Assembly (NCBI GenBank): GCA_000824785.1
Contig: CCNB01000034.1
Location: forward strand, 90,269-154,268
Reading direction: 5' to 3'
Source: Mesorhizobium plurifarium
GTDB lineage: Bacteria; Pseudomonadota; Alphaproteobacteria; Rhizobiales; Rhizobiaceae
Length of the DNA: 64,000 nucleotides
Positions 15,037 to 23,649 of this stretch are shown here, piece by piece. The notes beneath the pieces were generated by a model that worked only from the letters and a program-made list of their open reading frames with translations, had not been told where the DNA came from and made no database searches. Every line of letters begins with the position of its first letter. Position 1 is the first letter of the stretch. A program made the translations under genes and the position numbers.

Positions 15037-17133
15037 TCAGTGGGAAGCAGCGGCGGAGCGCGCGACCGCAGCCTGGATCAGCCGGTCGGCGAGGATGGCC
15101 AGAAAGGCGATCGACAGGCCGGCAATCAAGCCCATGCCGGCATCGGCCTTGCCGAGCGCGACATAGACCGCCTGGCCAAGATCGCGCGTGCCGACAAGAG
15201 CTGCGATGGCCAGCATCGACAGCGCCGCCATGATGGTCTGGTTGAGGCCGAGCATAACGACCGGTAAGGCGAGCGGCAGCTTGGCCTGCAGCAGCGTCTG
15301 CAGCGGCGTCGCGCCCATCTGCTCGACCGCCTCGACCACATCGGGACGGACATGCCGGAGCCCGTGCTCGACATAGCGGATCGGCGGCACGATGGCGTAG
15401 AGCATGATGGCGATCAGCGCCGTGAACTCGCCGACCTTGAAGAACATCAGCGCCGGGATGAGGAAGACGAATTGCGGCATGGTCTGCAATGCATCGCAGA
15501 TCGGCTTCAGGACGTGCGAGACGCGGTCGCTATGTGCCGCCCATGTGCCGAGCGCGCCGCCGACCAGAAGGCAAAGCAGGACCGCCAGCGTGCAGAGGTA
15601 GAGCGACTGCACCAGCTGCGGCCACAGACCGTTGACCAGAATCAGCCCGAAGCCTGCCACCGCGAAGAGGCCGAGCCGCGGCCCGCCCACCTGACCGGCA
15701 AGCAAGGCGACGGCAAGGATGAAGACCGGCCAGGGCAGATCGAGAAAGCCGGTGTAGAGGACGAGGCCGGCGGCCAGCACCGCGGTCGCCGCCTGCCAGC
15801 CGAGACGGCGCGCAGCCAGCACGGCCATGGCCAGCACCAGGACGGCATAGGCGGCCAGCACGGACGGCGGCAGCGAGAAGCCCCACATGACCGGCGTCGC
15901 CGAGCCGGAAATGCCGACGCGCATCGGCAGCAGCAGGCAATAGAGCACCGCATTGCGCACGCCGTTGAAGAACCAGGCATAGTCACGCACCAGTCCCAGC
16001 AGCCACTCGTTGACGGTGCCCATCTGCATGCGCAGCCCGGTTTGCGGCAGAAGCGTCGCATCGGGCGCGGCCAGCCGGATGACCACTGCAAGAGCCAGCG
16101 CGACCGCCAGCGACAGCACCAGCCGGCGCGGCGTCATCCAGCGCATGGCGCGCGTTGGGCCGGTCTCCGGCGCCCTGGCGAAGCCGATGGTGAGACGGTC
16201 GATGAGGATGGCGAGCAACGCGATCACCAGGCCTGAGAGGATGCTCTGGCCGAATTCGGCCTTGCGCATGGAGGACAGCACCTCCCAGCCGATATCCTCG
16301 AAGCCGCCGATGATGGCGGCGACAATCACCATCGACAGCGCCGCCATCGTCGTCTGGTTGAAGCCGACGAGAAGCTGCGGCAGCGCCGTCGGCACCTCGA
16401 CCTGCCAGAATTGCTGGCGGCGCGTGCAGCCGCTCATCAGGCCGGCCTCGCTGATCGCCGCCGGCACGCGATCCAATCCGAGCATGGTGTTGCGCACCAT
16501 CGGCGGCGTCGCGTAGATCGCCGAGGCGATCAGCCCGACCACCGGGCCGAAGCCGAACAGAAGCAGGAGCGGGATGAGATAGGCGAAGGCCGGCACCGTC
16601 TGCATGAGATCGAGCGCGCCGTTGAGCACCGGACGCCAACGCGGGCGGGCATGGCCGAGAACGCCAAGCAGGAAGCCGAGCACGATCGAGATCGGCACCG
16701 CCAGCAGCACCAGCGCCAGCGTGTTCATGCTCTGCGGCCAGTAGCCGGCGAGCAGGATATAGGCGAGCGTGGCGAGCGCGAAGATGGCCAGCCGTTCGCC
16801 GCTCGACTTCAGCGCAAGGGCGGCGACAGCCAGCATCACCGCCGGCCAGGGCAGCCAGGCGAGCGCCAGCCGCGCGCCGCGCATCGGCGCATCGAGCAGG
16901 GCGGAGAGCGCCCGGAAACCTGGCTGGATGACGGCGACCACCACGTCGGTCACGGCGTTGATGTATGTAGTCATCGGCAGCGTCCATTCCTTTGGGAAAT
17001 TGACCAGCCAGGGAAGTTCGGTTTTGAGCAGCAGGCAAAGCGCCGTCAGCACGGCCAGCGCGCACCAGGGAAGAAGGGCCGGCGCGATGGCGAACCTTTG
17101 CGGGGATGGTGCGATCGCGGCCGGCGCCGTCAT
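15037..17133 (-). CDS. Fused double permease of a glycine-betaine-type ABC importer
   Basis: 698 residues, about twice the usual ProW length. Two complete permease domains lie in tandem. The first has the ABC-coupling loop near 215-245 (AISEAGLMSGCTRRQQFWQV) and the second has DVVEAVEQMGATPLQTLLQA near 600. Each is followed by the matching block GFNQTTMAALSMV or GLNQTIMAALSML. The duplication suggests a covalent dimer serving one importer. It overlaps the ATPase gene by 4 nt and ends back to back with exoQ. The substrate class (quaternary amines) is from family similarity; the exact compound is unknown. Confidence 0.88.
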   Translation of the reverse strand: MTAPAAIAPSPQRFAIAPALLPWCALAVLTALCLLLKTELPWLVNFPKEWTLPMTTYINAVTDVVVAVIQPGFRALSALLDAPMRGARLALAWLPWPAVMLAVAALALKSSGERLAIFALATLAYILLAGYWPQSMNTLALVLLAVPISIVLGFLLGVLGHARPRWRPVLNGALDLMQTVPAFAYLIPLLLLFGFGPVVGLIASAIYATPPMVRNTMLGLDRVPAAISEAGLMSGCTRRQQFWQVEVPTALPQLLVGFNQTTMAALSMVIVAAIIGGFEDIGWEVLSSMRKAEFGQSILSGLVIALLAILIDRLTIGFARAPETGPTRAMRWMTPRRLVLSLAVALALAVVIRLAAPDATLLPQTGLRMQMGTVNEWLLGLVRDYAWFFNGVRNAVLYCLLLPMRVGISGSATPVMWGFSLPPSVLAAYAVLVLAMAVLAARRLGWQAATAVLAAGLVLYTGFLDLPWPVFILAVALLAGQVGGPRLGLFAVAGFGLILVNGLWPQLVQSLYLCTLAVLLCLLVGGALGTWAAHSDRVSHVLKPICDALQTMPQFVFLIPALMFFKVGEFTALIAIMLYAIVPPIRYVEHGLRHVRPDVVEAVEQMGATPLQTLLQAKLPLALPVVMLGLNQTIMAALSMLAIAALVGTRDLGQAVYVALGKADAGMGLIAGLSIAFLAILADRLIQAAVARSAAASH

Positions 17134-18191
17134 GAACTTTTGCGCCTCGCCTGCTCGCGCTCCAGCATGGCGAGCACGGCGCCGGCGCTGAGCACCGCCG
17201 GCGGGCTGTCGCCGGCGCCCGGCACTGTGAACGCCGCCACGCCGGAGGCGAGCTGCGGGATCAGCGCTTCGAGGCTGGTGTCGGCGGCGATGCTGCGCTC
17301 AGGCAGCGCCGCGCCATTGGCGGGGGTGGCGATGTCGCCGGCCGTGATGACGCGCAACAGCGGCATGTCCTCGGTGAACTGCGCGACATAGTCGTCGGCC
17401 GGGTTGAGCACGATGTCGGCCGGGCGGCCGATCTGCACGATCTTGCCGGCCCGCATGATCGCCAGCCGGTCGGCGAGGCGGAAGGCTTCGGCGATATCGT
17501 GGGTGATGAAGATGATGGTCTTCCTCAGCATGCGCTGCAGGCGCAGGAACTCATCCTGCATCTGCTTGCGGATCAGCGGGTCGAGCGCCGAGAACGGCTC
17601 GTCGAGAAACCAGAGTTCCGGCCCTACCGCGAGCGAACGGGCGATGCCGACGCGCTGCTGCTGGCCGCCGGAGAGCTGGTGCGGGAAGGACGCCTCGCGG
17701 CCTTCGAGCCCGACCAGGGCGATCATCTCGCGGGCGCGGGCCTCGCGCTCCTTCGCCGGCTTGCCCTGGATCTTCAGCGGGAAAGCGACGTTTCCCAACA
17801 CGTTCAGATGCGGCAACAGGCCGAAATTCTGGAACACCATGCCCATGGCGTGGCGGCGCAGCTCGATGAGCTCCTTGCCGCCGGCAGCGAGCAGGTTCCT
17901 GCCGTCGAGCAGGATCTCGCCGGCGCTCGGCTCGACCAGGCGCGACAGACAGCGCACCAGGGTCGACTTGCCGGAGCCGGACAGGCCCATGATGACGAAG
18001 ATTTCGCCGGTCGCCACCTCGAAGCTGGCATCGACCACGGCCGGCAGATGCGCCTCCGCGCGCAGGCGCTCGGCCAGAGCATCGGGATCGATCACATAGC
18101 CGCGCGAGTCGAAATAATAGGCCGGGCGCCGGCCATAGACCTTCCAGACATTTCGGCAGGCAAGCTTTATCGGGCGCGTGGCAGTGTCCAT
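17130..18191 (-). CDS. proV: ATPase of the glycine-betaine-type ABC importer
   Basis: 353 residues. Motifs are complete: Walker A MGLSGSGKSTLV, Q-loop MVFQNFGLLPHL, signature HQLSGGQQQRVGIARSLA, Walker B LWFLDEPFSALDP and switch His FITHDIAEAF. The ProV/OpuAA type is shown by the N-terminal AYYFDSRGYVID and INVWKVYG-like lead-in. The C-terminal 80 residues after the ATPase core are short for paired CBS domains, so osmotic gating through CBS is doubtful. It sits between the binding protein gene and the permease, coupled to the latter by a 4-nt overlap. A hairpin lies in the 92-nt gap upstream. Confidence 0.9.
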   Translation of the reverse strand: MDTATRPIKLACRNVWKVYGRRPAYYFDSRGYVIDPDALAERLRAEAHLPAVVDASFEVATGEIFVIMGLSGSGKSTLVRCLSRLVEPSAGEILLDGRNLLAAGGKELIELRRHAMGMVFQNFGLLPHLNVLGNVAFPLKIQGKPAKEREARAREMIALVGLEGREASFPHQLSGGQQQRVGIARSLAVGPELWFLDEPFSALDPLIRKQMQDEFLRLQRMLRKTIIFITHDIAEAFRLADRLAIMRAGKIVQIGRPADIVLNPADDYVAQFTEDMPLLRVITAGDIATPANGAALPERSIAADTSLEALIPQLASGVAAFTVPGAGDSPPAVLSAGAVLAMLEREQARRKSS

Positions 18192-18216
18192 TCCATCAAC
18201 CCGTGCCGATCGCTCG

Positions 18217-18244
18217 CCCGGCTCCGCGCATTGCGGAAACCGGG
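18217..18244 (-). terminator. Intercistronic hairpin between binding-protein and ATPase genes
   Basis: CCCGG plus TCCGC pair with GCGGA plus CCGGG, with a small internal bulge and a 5-nt loop. It lies in the gap after the binding-protein gene. Such hairpins commonly let the binding protein be made in excess over membrane parts. No T-run, so partial effect at most. Confidence 0.4.
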
Positions 18245-18283
18245 CCTATGGTGCCCTCAGCCTTTGCCAGGCACATCGGCGAA

Positions 18284-19222
18284 TTATCCCTTGGCGGCGT
18301 CGAGCCAAGGTTTCCACACCGTCTCGTTCTTGTCGATCCATTCCTTGACGACGGCGTCGAGGTCCTTGCCCTGCTTGTCGACGGCCAGCATCATCTTCTG
18401 CTGCTCGGTCGCGTCCATCTTGAAGGCCTTGAGGAAGGCGTAAGCCGCCGGCCATTTGGCGCCGAAACCCGACCAGACGATCTTGTCGACATCGGGAGGG
18501 GTGATGCAGTGCTCGTTGGTCTGCTCCTTGCAGGGCGGCATCGTCACCCAGCCGACATCGTTCTCGGCCAGCGCGTAATGCGGGCCCCAGAACATCATGA
18601 TCAGCGGCGTCTTGGCGGCTTCTGCTGCTTCCAATTCGGCGACCAGCGCGCCTTCCGAACCCGACGGAACGGCGGTGTAAGGCATGTTGTTGTCGGCGAG
18701 GATGGTCGCCGCGCGCGAACCCCAATCGGCTGGATAATCGAGGAAGCGACCGTTGGGCGCGGTTTCAGGTGTCGCCAATGCCTGCACGCATTCGGGCTTG
18801 TTCAGCGCAGTCCAGTCCGGCAGGCCGGGGCAGACTTTCTCCATGAACTTCGGATAGATCCAGCCTTCCTGGGTCTTCAGATCGAGCTTGCCGATGTCCT
18901 CGATCTGCTTGGCGGCCAGCACCTTCGGATAGATGTCGCCGACATTGTTCAACCAGATCTCGACCGATGCGCTGAGCGAGCCATCGGCCAGGCCCGAAAA
19001 TTGCGGGAAGTTGCCGGCGGTGACGTATTCGACCTTATAGCCGAGCTTCTCCAGGAGCTGCCCGGCGATGTGCGTGGAGATATGTGCGCCGGTCCATTCC
19101 AGCATGGCGAGCTTGATCGGCTCGTCCTTGGCGCCGAGATCGGCGCTGTAGGCCGCGCTCCCTCCAGCAAGCATCAGCGCGAGGCCAATTCCGGCTGTTT
19201 GCAAGACGTTTCTTATCATCAT
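18284..19222 (-). CDS. Periplasmic substrate-binding protein, OpuAC/ProX type
   Basis: 312 residues from the ATG at 19222, supported by AGGGGA 6 nt upstream. Signal peptide about 1-27 (VLQTAGIGLALMLAGGSAAYSA). The mature part has the OpuAC pattern: EPIKLAMLEWTGAHISTHIAGQLLEKLGY at the start, a Cys-containing loop, SGSEGALVAELEAAEAAKTPLIMMFWGPHY in the middle, and several Trp residues that could form the aromatic box for a quaternary amine. It belongs with the ATPase and double permease downstream. It lies 81 nt after the SDR gene in the same direction as the acetone-carboxylase-like genes, so its ligand may be their substrate or its precursor. Confidence 0.87.
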   Translation of the reverse strand: MMIRNVLQTAGIGLALMLAGGSAAYSADLGAKDEPIKLAMLEWTGAHISTHIAGQLLEKLGYKVEYVTAGNFPQFSGLADGSLSASVEIWLNNVGDIYPKVLAAKQIEDIGKLDLKTQEGWIYPKFMEKVCPGLPDWTALNKPECVQALATPETAPNGRFLDYPADWGSRAATILADNNMPYTAVPSGSEGALVAELEAAEAAKTPLIMMFWGPHYALAENDVGWVTMPPCKEQTNEHCITPPDVDKIVWSGFGAKWPAAYAFLKAFKMDATEQQKMMLAVDKQGKDLDAVVKEWIDKNETVWKPWLDAAKG

Positions 19223-19303
19223 GTCAGTTCCCCTGTTGGTTGATGGTCCTTCCGTCATGCCGGCCTCCTCCCACGAGACCGGTACCCATCACCCCGGCCG
19301 ATG

Positions 19304-20131
19304 CTACCATAAGGCTCCGCCGGTGATCTGGATGTTTTCCATGGTGATCCCCTTGGCCAGGTCCGAGCAGAGAAAGACCGCGAGCGCCGCAATTTCTTCC
19401 GGCTGCATCATACGCCCCTGCGGGTTGCCCTTCCTGAATTCGTCCATCAGGTCCTCGGCGCTGCGGCCCTTGCCTTCGCGCTCGACGACCTGCGCCACGT
19501 TGCGGCGCATGAGCTCGGTTTCGACCCAGGTCGGGCTGATCATGACGCAGGTGACGCCGTGTGCCGCGCCTTCGAGCGCCACGCAGCGCGTCAGGCCGAG
19601 CAGGCCGGCCTTGGAGGCGCAATAAGCTGGATTGTCCTTCCAGCCGACGGAAGCGGCGGTCGAGCCGATGTTGACGATGCGGCCCCAGCCGCGCTCGATC
19701 ATGCCGGGCAGGACCGCGCGGGTCGTACGGAACGCCCCGGTGAGATTGGTGTCGACGATCTTGTCCCACAACTCGTCGGAATGGCCGCAGACCGGCTGCT
19801 CGGCCGTGGTACCCGCGGCATTGACGAGGATGTCGGCCGGGCCGACCGTCGCCTGGGCTTCCGCAAAGAAGAGGTTGGTGAGCGCGCTGTCGCGCACGTC
19901 GAGATGGGCGGCATGCACCTTGGTGCCGTGGGCAGCCAGCGCCGACTTCACGCGCTCGATCTCGTCGGCGCCGGGATAGTAGGCGGCGTCTGCCCTGCCC
20001 GCCTGCGGCGGCGCCACATAGGAGCCGACGGCGACGTTGGCGCCGGCCTTGGCGAGCGCCGTGGCGATGGCAAAGCCCATGCCGGAAAAGCCGCCGGTGA
20101 CGATGGCGCTGCGGCCGGTGAGGTTGGTCAT
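19304..20131 (-). CDS. Short-chain dehydrogenase/reductase
   Basis: 275 residues. Rossmann motif TGGFSGMGFAIA (about 12-23), NAAGTTAEQ (near 108), catalytic Ser in NIGSTAAS and YCASK (Tyr-x-x-x-Lys). The classical SDR fold is complete, with a longer insertion after the second strand (ADAAYYPGADEIERVK). It lies 18 nt after the second SDR and co-directional with the carboxylase genes. A role on the alcohol/ketone before carboxylation, or on the 3-oxo acid after it, is a guess from context. Confidence 0.85.
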   Translation of the reverse strand: MTNLTGRSAIVTGGFSGMGFAIATALAKAGANVAVGSYVAPPQAGRADAAYYPGADEIERVKSALAAHGTKVHAAHLDVRDSALTNLFFAEAQATVGPADILVNAAGTTAEQPVCGHSDELWDKIVDTNLTGAFRTTRAVLPGMIERGWGRIVNIGSTAASVGWKDNPAYCASKAGLLGLTRCVALEGAAHGVTCVMISPTWVETELMRRNVAQVVEREGKGRSAEDLMDEFRKGNPQGRMMQPEEIAALAVFLCSDLAKGITMENIQITGGALW

Positions 20132-20149
20132 CGCAAGCGGTCTCCGGGT

Positions 20150-20920
20150 TCACACTGCAAGATAGCCTCCGTCGACCACCATTTCGGAGCCGGTGACGAA
20201 TTTCGATTCGTCCGAGGCGAGGTAGAGGACCATGTAGGCGATGTCGTTCGGCTCGCCGAGAAAGCCGATCGGATGCCGCGACAGCGCCTTGGCCTTCTCC
20301 TGCTCGAGCGTGCCGAGGTCGCGCAAATAGGTCTCGGTCTGCGGCGTCCAGATGTAGCCCGGATGGATGGAATTGCAGCGGATGCCGTAGCGCTGCTCGG
20401 CGCAATGCACCGCAACCGCCTTGGTCAAGGTGCGCACGCCGCCCTTGGAGGCGCAGTAGGCGGCCAAGTCCGCCTCGCCGATGATGCCGTCGATGGAGGA
20501 GAGATTGATGATCGATCCGCCGCCGGATTTCTTCATCAGCCTGATGCCTTCCTGGCAGCCGAGGAAGACGCCGTCGAGGTTGACAGCCATGGTACGCCGC
20601 CATTCGGCTAAAGTCGTGTCCTCGACGTTTTTGGCGATCGCGATGCCAGCATTGTTGACCAGCACGTCGAGCCGCCCGAAGCGCCGCTCGACCGCCGCCA
20701 TGACGGCCGGCCAGTCCTCGGGTTTCGACACATCATGGCGCAGTGCCAATGCCTCGCCACCGGCCTTGACGATCTCCGCCGCCGTGTTGGCCGCGAGGCC
20801 TTCATCGATGTCGCTGACGACGAGCCTGGCGCCTTCCGACGCCAGCAGAAGCGACGACGCACGCCCGAGGCCGAGCCCGGCCCCGGTAACGAGCGCCACC
20901 TTGCCTGCGACGCGGCCCAT
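20150..20920 (-). CDS. Short-chain dehydrogenase/reductase
   Basis: 256 residues. NAD-binding TGAGLGLGRASS (about 12-23), acidic residue after strand two (VVSDIDEGLA) suggesting NAD rather than NADP, NNAGIAIAKN, catalytic Ser in NLSSIDG and YCASKGG. Likely cytoplasmic tetramer. It starts 7 nt after the stop of the gamma subunit gene, so almost certainly the same transcript. It could be a 3-hydroxybutyrate-type or secondary-alcohol dehydrogenase; the sequence alone does not decide. Confidence 0.86.
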   Translation of the reverse strand: MGRVAGKVALVTGAGLGLGRASSLLLASEGARLVVSDIDEGLAANTAAEIVKAGGEALALRHDVSKPEDWPAVMAAVERRFGRLDVLVNNAGIAIAKNVEDTTLAEWRRTMAVNLDGVFLGCQEGIRLMKKSGGGSIINLSSIDGIIGEADLAAYCASKGGVRTLTKAVAVHCAEQRYGIRCNSIHPGYIWTPQTETYLRDLGTLEQEKAKALSRHPIGFLGEPNDIAYMVLYLASDESKFVTGSEMVVDGGYLAV

Positions 20921-20927
20921 TGCGGCA

Positions 20928-21434
20928 TCAGCCTCCCTTGTTCAACGGCTCCAGCGGCTTGCCCAGCCAGTCACGATAGAAACCTTCGAGATCGGGCTCG
21001 AAATCATGCACGATCGGATAGCCGGGGGCGGCCGCTTCGACCTCATGCAGCGTGCCGCATTGCGGGCAGATGAATTCGCGGATTTCCATCCACTCCGGAT
21101 CCGGCAAGTCGCTGTTGGGGTAGATCTCGCGCAGCGATTCCTCGCTGTCGCGCACGATGATCGCGGCCTTCAGCTTCCAGTTCCTGCGGTAGTCGCCGAA
21201 GGAGTGGCCGCATTCGCATTTCGTCACCCGCTCGTCGCCGCTCTGGCAGATGAAGAGATGGTCTCCGACCGGGAGCAGGATCGGGTCCTTCCAGCCGACG
21301 CGATCCTGCAGCACCGCGACATATTTGAAGAAACGGTCGTCGTCCTTGTAGGCGCTCATGATGCGCCGCGTCTGCGGCCAGGGCAGCGTGCCGGCAACCA
21401 GATCGGCGATGACTTCCTTGCTGTATGAGGTCAT
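20928..21434 (-). CDS. acxC: Acetone carboxylase gamma subunit
   Basis: 168 residues from the ATG at 21434 (MTSYSKEVIADLVAGTLPW), which lies 5 nt after the alpha-subunit stop; longer in-frame versions would overlap it. Two Cys pairs (KCECGH at about 88-93 and ICPQCG near 137) look like a metal site. Length and sequence fit the small gamma subunit of acetone carboxylase, which distinguishes this complex from ordinary hydantoinases, as those lack it. The alpha2-beta2-gamma2 enzyme uses ATP to carboxylate acetone to acetoacetate. The true ketone substrate here is not proven. Confidence 0.88.
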   Translation of the reverse strand: MTSYSKEVIADLVAGTLPWPQTRRIMSAYKDDDRFFKYVAVLQDRVGWKDPILLPVGDHLFICQSGDERVTKCECGHSFGDYRRNWKLKAAIIVRDSEESLREIYPNSDLPDPEWMEIREFICPQCGTLHEVEAAAPGYPIVHDFEPDLEGFYRDWLGKPLEPLNKGG

Positions 21435-21439
21435 GGTCC

Positions 21440-23635
21440 TTACTCCACGCCGAAGGTCGATTTGGCATCGACATCCCAGAAGGTCGAAAAGTCCCTGGTG
21501 AAGCGCGGCGATAGCTTGATGGCGCTGGCGTACATCTTCTTCACCTCGGGCGCGAAATCGGCGGCCTTCACGCGTTCGCGCTCCTTGGCGATCCATTCCG
21601 AGACCGGCTTCGCTCGGGCCAGGCGCTTGGCCCGCATCTCGGCGCGGTGGCGCTTGGTGGCTTCGAGATTGGCAACCGGAAAACCTTCCTCGTCCTCGTC
21701 GAGCACGATGCCGAAGATGCCTTCGGCAGCTTCCTTGGTCAGAAAACCGTTCTCGACGTCCCAGGCGGTCTTGACCGGATCGCGCTCCAGCACATCGCCG
21801 TAACCGCCGCCGCCATTGTAGGAATGGGTGAAGACGTCGCCCGTCTTGTGAGGCGCGGTGATGTAAGGACCTTCAAGCGTCACATGCTCGCCTTCCAGCC
21901 GCACCTCCAGTTCCGAGCGGTACGGATTGGTGCCGGTGTGATGGGCGAGCGGCGCGCCGTTCTCGGCCAGCTCGAAGATGTTCGAGTCGCGCACCGCGCG
22001 GTGCTTCTGGCAGGTCGGCGCCGGATAGCCGCCGCACAGGCCGCCATTGTCGAAGACCCGCGAGGAGTGCTCGGACGTCACCAGCCGCAAATGATCGGTC
22101 TTCGAGACCAGCCACGTCGACAGGAAGGAACAGCCGCCGCGATATTTGCCGGCGCCGCCGGAATTGGGAACGATCGACCTGCCGATATAGAGCATCGGCA
22201 TGTTCTGTTCCCAGATCTCGATATTGCCCATGTCGGATTCCGGGTTCCAGCCGACATAGGCGGTGTCGAGCCCGTCCTTGATCGCCAGCGCGCCGGAGCC
22301 GGCGGCGGCGCATTCGAAATGCGCCATGCCGAAAGGCGTGCCGTACTGGCTCTCGCCGCCCATCTCGATCATCGGGCTGTTGACCTGGCCGACGAAGGCC
22401 TCCTCGACGAAACCGCGCGCGATGAAGGAGCGCGACAAGAGCCGCTGGAAGACACCGTAAGCGGGTAGCAACAGCGCCCAGGAAGTCGCCGTCGCCACCA
22501 TCTCGTTGTCGGGGTTGGTCCAGGTGCCATGCGGCAGCTTCAATTCGGTCGCCATCCAGGCGCCGTCATTGACCAGGCCCTCGAAATTCATGTGCTGGGT
22601 CAGCGTCACGAACATGCCGCCGTCCATGCCGGCCGGCGTGCAGTTCATCGAATGGTAGCCCCAGGGCTGCGTGCCCTCGAAGTCCATGACGATCTTGCCG
22701 TCGGACGTGATCTCCATCTCGATCGGAATGTTGTAGAGCCAGTTGGGGTCGCCGAGCGGCTGGTAGCCCGGCTTGCCGGCGGTGACGTGGCCGTAGAAGG
22801 TGTGGCCGCGATAGATGCCGGGCACGGTGAGCTGGCGGGTGCGGGCAAGCTGGGCGCGGCGGCCCTCCTCGATGAACTCCTTCGACACCTGCATCCAGTA
22901 GTCGAGGCCGATCTCGTCGATCAGCGCCTTAACGCTTTCGCGCATGTCGATGCAGGAGGCGACCTTGGCCTTCTCGTCCAGCACCCAGTAGATCGGCATG
23001 CGGAGATTGCGCTCGCAACGGATGACGTAGTCGCGCCTGAGCTCGTCGTTCTCACCGACCTTCTCGGCACAAACGAACAGGCCTTCGGTGAAGCGCTCCT
23101 GCGCCAGCGCCACGTCGCCGCCCGGCGTGATGCCGCCGGCCTCCAGCTCGTGGCAGACGGCGCCGGCCCAGCCGACGAGCTTGCCCGAATGGAAGATCGG
23201 CACCACGTCCATCACGTCCGGCACCTGCACGGTGCCGATGAAGGCGTCATTGTTGGCGAAGATGTCGCCGTCGCGGATCTGCGGATTTTCCTCGTAACCG
23301 TTTCGGATCATCCATTTGATGAAGCGGCTCATCGTGTGGACATGCACCATGATGCCATTGGAGAGCGCAATCGCGTCGCCCTCCGGCGTGTAGATGGCGA
23401 CGACCATCTCGCCGACCTCGCGCACGCCGGGCGAGGCGGAGATACGCCGCGCCATCTCGCGGGCCGACACGCAATAGGCACGCAATTTGGTGTGCAACGT
23501 CTCGAACTTCAGCGGATCCTGGTTGCGCAGCTCGAGCTCGGTGATGCCGTCATAGCAACCGGTCTCGTCCATCAGCCGTTCGGATTCGATCAGCCTTTCG
23601 CGGATGCGCAGCGCAGAGGCGGGTTTGTCCAGCAT
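21440..23635 (-). CDS. acxB: Acetone carboxylase alpha subunit (HyuB family)
   Basis: 731 residues from the ATG at 23635 (MLDKPASALRIRERLIESER). Hydantoinase-B fold: GDIFANNDAFIGTVQVPDV, GWAGAVCHELEAGGITPGGD and, in the C-terminal half, NSGGAGKYRGGCSF and HSYNGGGGYGDVLERDP. In acetone carboxylase this subunit carries the metal-centred carboxylation site, taking phosphorylated acetone enolate and carbonate from the beta subunit. The gene starts 14 nt after the beta subunit stop and is followed by gamma. No frameshift. The order beta-alpha-gamma equals acxA-acxB-acxC of known clusters. Confidence 0.9.
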   Translation of the reverse strand: MLDKPASALRIRERLIESERLMDETGCYDGITELELRNQDPLKFETLHTKLRAYCVSAREMARRISASPGVREVGEMVVAIYTPEGDAIALSNGIMVHVHTMSRFIKWMIRNGYEENPQIRDGDIFANNDAFIGTVQVPDVMDVVPIFHSGKLVGWAGAVCHELEAGGITPGGDVALAQERFTEGLFVCAEKVGENDELRRDYVIRCERNLRMPIYWVLDEKAKVASCIDMRESVKALIDEIGLDYWMQVSKEFIEEGRRAQLARTRQLTVPGIYRGHTFYGHVTAGKPGYQPLGDPNWLYNIPIEMEITSDGKIVMDFEGTQPWGYHSMNCTPAGMDGGMFVTLTQHMNFEGLVNDGAWMATELKLPHGTWTNPDNEMVATATSWALLLPAYGVFQRLLSRSFIARGFVEEAFVGQVNSPMIEMGGESQYGTPFGMAHFECAAAGSGALAIKDGLDTAYVGWNPESDMGNIEIWEQNMPMLYIGRSIVPNSGGAGKYRGGCSFLSTWLVSKTDHLRLVTSEHSSRVFDNGGLCGGYPAPTCQKHRAVRDSNIFELAENGAPLAHHTGTNPYRSELEVRLEGEHVTLEGPYITAPHKTGDVFTHSYNGGGGYGDVLERDPVKTAWDVENGFLTKEAAEGIFGIVLDEDEEGFPVANLEATKRHRAEMRAKRLARAKPVSEWIAKERERVKAADFAPEVKKMYASAIKLSPRFTRDFSTFWDVDAKSTFGVE

Positions 23636-23649
23636 GGCGTTCGCCCTTC

